Below are positions 15,309-19,420 of a DNA stretch of 19,420 nt, one piece after another. Positions within the stretch are counted from its first letter, which is position 1, and every line of letters starts with the position of its first letter. The notes under the pieces are model-generated. The model saw only the letters and a program-made list of their open reading frames with translations. It did not search any database and was not told the origin of the DNA. A program made the translations under genes and the position numbers. Origin of the DNA: Clostridiales bacterium UBA1779 (GTDB lineage: Bacteria; Bacillota; Clostridia; Oscillospirales; CAG-272); the NCBI GenBank assembly GCA_002314565.1, contig DCGL01000044.1:1-19420 (forward strand), written 5' to 3'.

Positions 15309-15318
15309 ATGTTATAAT
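15290..15318 (+). promoter_or_regulatory. Promoter of the second AraC regulator
   Basis: TTGACT (15290-15295) and TATAAT (15313-15318) with a 17-bp spacer and a TG extension before the -10. Eleven of 12 consensus bases match. Confidence 0.82.
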
Positions 15319-15348
15319 ATCGCAACGATATTTCACACGGGGGCAAAC

Positions 15349-16155
15349 ATGAAAATCAAGACACTGTCGTTTGACTCGATATCCCAAGTGACTCTGGCAA
15401 TTCTTGTGCCTGCCGGAAAAGGCAGAAACGTGCACAAAAACCGCAAGGCGCACGGATTTGCACTGAATATGGAAGGAACTAAAAAATACTGTTTCGATGA
15501 CGGAACGGTGCTTGAAGTACATGCAGGTGACATCATATATCTGCCGCAGGGCTCCAATTACCGTGTCGAAACACTTCAGATCGGCAGATGCTACGCGATA
15601 AACTTCAGGGTGATTCCGGAAACCGTCGCGGCACCGTTTGTTTTCAATTCGGGACACCGCGCCTCCTATGCCGAAGATTTTCGCATTGCTTCAGAATTAT
15701 GGAGCCGTGACTGTCAGGCCAATATTGCCGAAATCATGTCCAGACTGTACCACATAATATGGAGTATGGAAAACGAATCGCTCGCGCGTTTCAATAACAG
15801 AAAAAAGAACGAACTCATAGAAAACGCACAGGATTTTATTTCCAACCGATTTACAGACAGAAATCTGAGCGTTGAACTTATTGCAAGCTACTGCGGTGTC
15901 AGTGAAGTATATCTGAGGCGTGTGCTAAAAGAAAACAGACTTCCGTCGCCGATAGAAATAATCCGGACAGCCAGAATGGATTACGCCAAGAATCTGATTT
16001 ATTCGGATATGTACCCTCTGTGCGAAATTGCTTTTATGTCCGGATACGGCAATTATTCGTATTTCTCAAGAGATTTCAAAAAAATAAACGGATGTTCTCC
16101 GTCTGAATACCGCGATTCGATACTCGCCGAACCGGCATTTCACGGTAAAAAATAA
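15349..16155 (+). CDS. AraC-family regulator with cupin-like N-terminus
   Basis: A 268-residue regulator. Residues 1-110 are cupin-like (AHGFALNMEGTKKY, VHAGDIIYLPQGSNY, CYAINFRV). Residues about 160-260 carry the AraC domain (SVELIASYCGVSEVYLRRVL, PLCEIAFMSGYGNYSYFSRD, NGCSPSEYR). The ATG at 15349 follows a GGGGG tract. It is divergent from the lipoprotein-GRE-activase operon with back-to-back promoters and is its probable regulator. Its opening MKIKTLSF, its sensor layout and its length resemble the AraC regulator ending at 6409, suggesting the two sense related ligands and coordinate both operons. Confidence 0.93.
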   Translation: MKIKTLSFDSISQVTLAILVPAGKGRNVHKNRKAHGFALNMEGTKKYCFDDGTVLEVHAGDIIYLPQGSNYRVETLQIGRCYAINFRVIPETVAAPFVFNSGHRASYAEDFRIASELWSRDCQANIAEIMSRLYHIIWSMENESLARFNNRKKNELIENAQDFISNRFTDRNLSVELIASYCGVSEVYLRRVLKENRLPSPIEIIRTARMDYAKNLIYSDMYPLCEIAFMSGYGNYSYFSRDFKKINGCSPSEYRDSILAEPAFHGKK

Positions 16156-16285
16156 ACTGCGGTTTCGAATGTGCTTGGCAGTCTGTTCATTCATTTCTAC
16201 CGAGCATTTGACTTTCCCCATCGTGATATCCTTTTTATCTATTGCACATGATACCAAGTTTTACCCTCTTATTAAATTCCATACC

Positions 16286-16334
16286 AGTCCGCAACAATCC
16301 GGCGATGCCTTAGCACCGCCGGATTGTTCAGACT
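16286..16334. repeat. Long inverted repeat between convergent genes
   Basis: AACAATCCGGCG (16293-16304) pairs perfectly with CGCCGGATTGTT (16317-16328) around a 12-base loop, and AGTC/GACT outside extends the stem past a small internal loop. It lies in the 203-base gap between the AraC and MerR-CinA genes. It has no T tract, so it is a structured 3' end or a repeat element more than an intrinsic terminator. Confidence 0.6.
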
Positions 16335-16358
16335 TTCAGCCTGTCATATGATACTCCG

Positions 16359-17453
16359 TCACCAACTGAAATCGTTTTTTATTACCCCAAGTGCCATGGC
16401 ATACAGTTTAGTAGGCGCGGCACCGCTGATAAAATCTCTCATCGAGAGTTTTCTTACGAGCGGCGTGAAATATTGATCCTTAGTTGCCATTGCAATATAT
16501 ACAGTTCCGACTGTCTTTTCATCCATTCCATCATCATTAACAGCAATTCCCGTAACCGCAAGGCCAACATCCGCACCGAGTGCTTTGACCACTCCCTGCG
16601 CCATCTGTCTTGCAACAGGTTCGGACACTGCGCCGTACTTCATAAGCGTTTCGTGCTTGACTCCAAGCAAATTCTCTTTTGCGCTATTCGCATACGTTAC
16701 ACAACCTCCGAGAAACACATCTGACGCGCCGGGGATATCTGTTATTCTCTTCGCCAAAAGACCTCCTGTACAAGACTCAGCCAGTCCGAGCGTCATGCCC
16801 TTGTTCCTAAGTGCAAGAATAAGTGCGTTTTCTATTGTTCCGACATCAGTTCCATAAATGAAACGGTCTATCAGTTTGCCGTTCCCGGCATCAGTTGTTT
16901 TTATCTCTGCGATGATTTCCGCACAGATTTTTTCGGCTTCCGCCTCAGTTTGTGCTTTTGCTGAAATTTTCAGTCTGACCTCGCCGTTATCGGCGTTGAT
17001 GTCAAATGAGAGGTCAATGCGCTCCTTATACTTTTCTTCCAACAGTTCGCAAAGGCGTGCCTCCCCGAGACCGATTATATGAAGGCAATGCGAAACAATC
17101 GCTCCTTCGGATAATGCTTTCGGGTAATTCAATGCTTTTTCCTCCATAATATAATTTATGACGGAAAGCTGAAGTTCTGTCATTTGCATCAGTTTTCTGA
17201 GATTTTCTCCCTTGAGTGATAATACGGTTTTCAGATTTTCTCCGCAAAAAATGCTTTTGATTTCATTAATGGTCAAACCAAGTTGTCTTAATGATTTAAT
17301 CTTTGCCGCAGTATCAAGCTGTGCTTTTTCGTAATAACGAAACCCGGTCCGTTCGTCAACGGACGCAGGATTCAAAAGGCCTTCTTTTTCATAAAACCTC
17401 AAAGCTTTCACCGTGGTGTGAGATAACTTGGAAAACTCCCCGATTTTGAGCAT
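16359..17453 (-). CDS. MerR regulator fused to CinA KH and amidase domains
   Basis: A 364-residue fusion. Residues 1-75 are a MerR winged helix (MLKIGEFSKLSHTTVKALRF, YEKEGLLNPASVDERTGFRY), with a dimerisation helix to about 110. Residues 118-200 match the KH-like middle domain of CinA (HIIGLGEARLCELLEEKY, GEVRLKISAKAQTEAEAE). Residues 205-362 are the CinA C-terminal nicotinamide-nucleotide amidase (PncC-type) domain: AESCTGG (225-231), GGCVTYANSAKENLLGV with K259, YGAVSEPVA and TGIA (301-304). Normal CinA has a MoCF-like pyrophosphatase at the N-terminus; here MerR takes its place. The ATG follows AGGAGG. It is a single gene with its own MerR-type promoter. Catalysis is likely kept, though the segment after TGIA and the final Arg-rich part diverge. 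Confidence 0.9.
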   Translation of the reverse strand: MLKIGEFSKLSHTTVKALRFYEKEGLLNPASVDERTGFRYYEKAQLDTAAKIKSLRQLGLTINEIKSIFCGENLKTVLSLKGENLRKLMQMTELQLSVINYIMEEKALNYPKALSEGAIVSHCLHIIGLGEARLCELLEEKYKERIDLSFDINADNGEVRLKISAKAQTEAEAEKICAEIIAEIKTTDAGNGKLIDRFIYGTDVGTIENALILALRNKGMTLGLAESCTGGLLAKRITDIPGASDVFLGGCVTYANSAKENLLGVKHETLMKYGAVSEPVARQMAQGVVKALGADVGLAVTGIAVNDDGMDEKTVGTVYIAMATKDQYFTPLVRKLSMRDFISGAAPTKLYAMALGVIKNDFSW

Positions 17454-17483
17454 ATTCAGTTCCTCCTTTTCGTCATTGACGAC

Positions 17484-17514
17484 ATTATATCCTATACCCT
17501 AAGGGGAGAGTCAA
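17484..17514 (-). promoter_or_regulatory. MerR-type promoter and operator with 19-bp spacer
   Basis: Minus-strand TTGACT (17509-17514) and TATAAT (17484-17489) are 19 bp apart, the lengthened spacer that MerR proteins untwist. The spacer holds the dyad CCCTTAGGG (17497-17505) within CTCCCCTTAGGGTATAG, a typical MerR operator. Seven-base A tracts around GGGAAATTCCC just upstream (17518-17543) resemble an UP element. This predicts autoregulation of the MerR-CinA gene. Confidence 0.85.
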
Positions 17515-17570
17515 GTGTTTTTTTGGGAATTTCCCGTTTTTTTAACTGACATTTTGATACAGCCGGCTTT

Positions 17571-17604
17571 AAAAAATGAACGATTTCGCGACTGCGCTCA
17601 TTCA
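17571..17604 (-). terminator. Intrinsic terminator after the AAA ATPase
   Basis: On the minus strand TGAATGA (17604-17598) pairs with TCGTTCA (17583-17577, one G-U pair), an inner GCG/CGC stem can form, and T6 (17576-17571) follows directly. Confidence 0.65.
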
Positions 17605-17699
17605 GTATCCGTCTTCCATTGATACTTCTTTAAATCAACCTTGTAATTATCGACTTCAACGCCGTCATTTTCAAGTCTCTTCTGCGGATTATCAGAGTC
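17598..17699 (-). pseudogene. In-frame open segment beyond the ATPase stop
   Basis: Directly after the ATPase TGA the same frame stays open for 33 codons to a second TGA inside the terminator stem. The segment (for example DNPQKRLENDGVEVDNYKV and KKYQWKTDTE) is hydrophilic and protein-like, but contains no ATG, GTG or TTG. DUF4143 ATPases usually end about where the first TGA lies. It is therefore a fragment of another gene's 3' end, or a C-terminal extension cut off by a nonsense change or reached by readthrough. Confidence 0.4.
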
Positions 17700-19022
17700 T
17701 CAGAAATTCAGACTATCATAATTTGTCAGAAAATCCCAAACACTCATAAGCACGAAACCGTTTTCATCCTGCCGAGGTTTAATTGCATCCCTGACAACAA
17801 TAATCTTTTTGAAGGAATCGTCTATATTTTTCAAAGATTTGGTTTCCTGCTCGATTTTTTCCTTCGTATCCATATGCAACGCAGATTGGATATAATATTT
17901 CCGACTTCCGAGAGTTGCAACAAAATCAACTTCGAGCTGTTTCCTTCTGCTGATTATTTCACCGTTCTCATATTCCCGCTCTCTGATTTCAACAACACCA
18001 ACGTCAACATTATATCCACGGAAACGCAATTCATTAAAAATAATGTTCTCCATAATATGAGTTTCTTCAACCTGTCTGAAGTTTATTCTCGCGTTTCTGA
18101 CTCCTATATCTTCAAAATACAACTTGAACGGAGTATTTATGTATTTTTTTCCCTTAACGTCATATCTCAATGTTTTTGAAATCAAAAATGAATCTGACAA
18201 ATATTCAATGTATCTTGAAATAGTAAGGTTTGACAAGTCTTTGCTTTTTACACTTGAAAAAGTATTTGACAGTTTGGGAGGATTTACCAGCGAACCGATT
18301 CCCGAAGCGATAATATCCAAAACCTCGGAAATATCTTCATCCGTTTTCAGATTATATCTTTCGACAATATCACTAAGATAAAGATTCTGACATAGATTAT
18401 GTAAATATTGGGTTTTCTGCTCATCCGTCTGCATAAGCGCAATTTGCGGTATTCCCCCGAACACAACATATTCGTTCCACAATTTATCCCTTGGTAATTC
18501 AAAGGCTTCCGCGTATTCTGAAAAAGTCAACGGAAAAATATGTATTTCATCACCGCGCGCTTTGAATTCTGTAATAACATCTTTTGATAAGAATTTTGAA
18601 TTACTTCCGGTAACGTATATATCAAGATTGCGGTGCCTTACATAACCATTTAACACCGCTTCGAAGTTATCAAGAAGCTGTACTTCATCCAATAGCAGGT
18701 AATAGTCCCCTTCTTCACTTGTTACAGAAGAAATATATGCGCGGAACTTTTTGGAATTGATTTTTTTCTTTTTATTTTCATCAATAATCACGATTGGCTC
18801 TTCAGGACAGAATTCGTATAGTTTGTCAATATCCTCATCCGAATCAAAGGCAAATCTGATTATATTCTTCTTTTCAATTCCGCTCTTTACAAGATCATTA
18901 TAAAAAATCTCATTTAACAAGTATGATTTCCCTGCACGTCTTATGCCGATAATGATTTTTATTAACCCATTGTTTTTTCTTGCTCTGATTCTGTCAAGGT
19001 ATTTGTTTCTACTGAATTCCAT
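17700..19022 (-). CDS. AAA-family ATPase with DUF4143 domain
   Basis: A 440-residue protein of the AAA_14/DUF4143 group. Walker A is GIRRAGKS (26-33), Walker B is YYLLLDE (107-113), and a sensor VTGSNS lies at 137-142. The DUF4143 part covers about 200-430 and includes a PD-(D/E)xK-like core (MENIIFNELRFRGYNVDVG, then LEVDFVA with D366, and YYIQ with Gln at the usual Lys-adjacent position). The ATG follows GTGAGG. Such proteins are widespread in gut anaerobes, often in many copies, and have no firm function; a role in DNA handling or defence has been proposed from the fold. It stands alone with its own promoter and terminator and is AT-richer than the metabolic block, suggesting accessory DNA. 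Confidence 0.88.
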   Translation of the reverse strand: MEFSRNKYLDRIRARKNNGLIKIIIGIRRAGKSYLLNEIFYNDLVKSGIEKKNIIRFAFDSDEDIDKLYEFCPEEPIVIIDENKKKKINSKKFRAYISSVTSEEGDYYLLLDEVQLLDNFEAVLNGYVRHRNLDIYVTGSNSKFLSKDVITEFKARGDEIHIFPLTFSEYAEAFELPRDKLWNEYVVFGGIPQIALMQTDEQKTQYLHNLCQNLYLSDIVERYNLKTDEDISEVLDIIASGIGSLVNPPKLSNTFSSVKSKDLSNLTISRYIEYLSDSFLISKTLRYDVKGKKYINTPFKLYFEDIGVRNARINFRQVEETHIMENIIFNELRFRGYNVDVGVVEIREREYENGEIISRRKQLEVDFVATLGSRKYYIQSALHMDTKEKIEQETKSLKNIDDSFKKIIVVRDAIKPRQDENGFVLMSVWDFLTNYDSLNF

Positions 19023-19075
19023 GAAAACCTCACGTGATTAATAAAAGTGGTACAATATCCATTTTTAGTAAATAT

Positions 19076-19104
19076 ATTATATACCACATAGCAATAATAT
19101 GCAA
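19076..19104 (-). promoter_or_regulatory. Promoter of the AAA ATPase gene
   Basis: Minus-strand TATAAT (19076-19081) with a moderate -35 TTGCAT (19099-19104) at 17 bp. GTGGTA (19047-19052) and TACCAC (19082-19087) form an inverted repeat around the -10 and start region, a possible operator. Confidence 0.6.
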
Positions 19105-19157
19105 GATGTTTTTCTTGATTTTCGAAAATGATCACCATTTCATAATAAAAAAACCCG

Positions 19158-19221
19158 AAGGCCGGCAATTTGATATGGTATACGTTAAGTAGACATATCA
19201 AAAGTCGACCATTGGGGCCTT
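19158..19221. terminator. Imperfect long stem-loop with T tracts on both sides
   Basis: AAGGCC (19158-19163) pairs with GGCCTT (19216-19221), and TTTGATATG (19169-19177) pairs perfectly with CATATCAAA (19194-19202) around a 16-base loop. T6 follows on the plus strand (19220-19225), and on the minus strand CGGG then T7 follows. It looks like a bidirectional terminator that isolates the ATPase promoter from transcription entering from the right. Confidence 0.55.
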
Positions 19222-19238
19222 TTTTACATATAAACTGA

Positions 19239-19283
19239 TTATTTAACCGACAGCTGCACTTCGGTCAGCCAGTCGATCACGGA
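19239..19283 (-). pseudogene. Possible 3' remnant of a gene
   Basis: The 19226-19420 edge holds no intact gene. A short minus-strand frame between an in-frame TAG and a TAA at 19239 reads SVIDWLTEVQLSVK, which looks like the end of a real protein and ends just before the stem-loop at 19158-19221. TGGAAGGTG is repeated at 19362 and 19376. Too little sequence remains to name the gene. Confidence 0.2.
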
Positions 19284-19420
19284 CTATTGACTTTGATTCC
19301 GCTTTTTCAGTCTTATATCGATTATGTATAAATGCGGTTAGCATCCATGATAATTATACAATGGAAGGTGTGCGGTGGAAGGTGCCCGTCATCGAGGTCG
19401 GTGTCAAGTTTTTGTAGGAG

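Noticed and set aside
17518..17543. GGGAATTTCCC flanked by T tracts as an intrinsic terminator
   Set aside because: The stem would be only about three pairs with T opposite T outside; A tracts upstream of the -35 explain it better.
19360..19420. Insertion-sequence end at the right edge
   Set aside because: The repeated TGGAAGGTG and the GGTGTCAAGTTTTTG stretch are suggestive, but no partner inverted repeat or transposase is visible in the window.
1..19420. CRISPR arrays, tRNA or rRNA genes
   Set aside because: No regularly spaced repeats, cloverleaf or conserved rRNA stretches were seen on reading through the window.

Overview
The window looks like chromosomal DNA of an anaerobic, probably gut-associated Clostridia (Oscillospiraceae/Lachnospiraceae-type Firmicute). 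This rests on mid-range GC, strong AGGAGG-type ribosome binding sites, near-consensus sigma-A promoters, an oxygen-sensitive glycyl radical enzyme with its activase, a cobalamin-type radical SAM protein and many AraC/MerR/LysR regulators. No rRNA, tRNA, CRISPR array or intact insertion sequence was recognised. 

Layout. (1) 104-2922: an SGNH-like protein and a PQ-loop (SemiSWEET-like) membrane protein overlap on the minus strand and are divergent from a LysR regulator with a perfect consensus promoter. A strong bidirectional terminator separates LysR from a convergent AraC/GyrI regulator. (2) 2923-4740: a decayed stretch with a gene remnant, an orphan HipA-like kinase with an intact active site, and a possible 34-codon gene. 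(3) 4800-6242: a B12-binding-type radical SAM protein (DUF4080-like). (4) 6409-16155: the most interesting block. Two AraC regulators of similar architecture, at its two ends, each face away from a divergent operon, and the two operons converge on a shared terminator at 10243-10277. The plus-strand operon encodes a divergent type I 3-dehydroquinase-like protein and two MDR oxidoreductases. The minus-strand operon encodes a lipoprotein solute-binding protein, an unusual glycyl radical enzyme and its activase. (5) 16359-17453: a MerR regulator fused to the KH and amidase domains of CinA, behind a promoter with the 19-bp spacer typical of MerR control. (6) 17598-19420: an AAA/DUF4143 ATPase followed by a short out-of-use reading frame, then a terminator-like inverted repeat and a gene-poor edge with a further possible remnant.

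How the genes may work together (inference). Block 4 reads as a two-operon catabolic cassette: lipoprotein capture of a substrate, radical dehydration or C-C/C-O cleavage by the glycyl radical enzyme, and MDR redox steps together with a Schiff-base (dehydroquinase-fold) lyase/dehydratase. A cyclitol or hydroaromatic acid such as a quinate/shikimate relative would fit, but the substrate cannot be read from sequence alone. The MerR-CinA fusion suggests a regulator coupled directly to a pyridine-nucleotide salvage enzyme domain.
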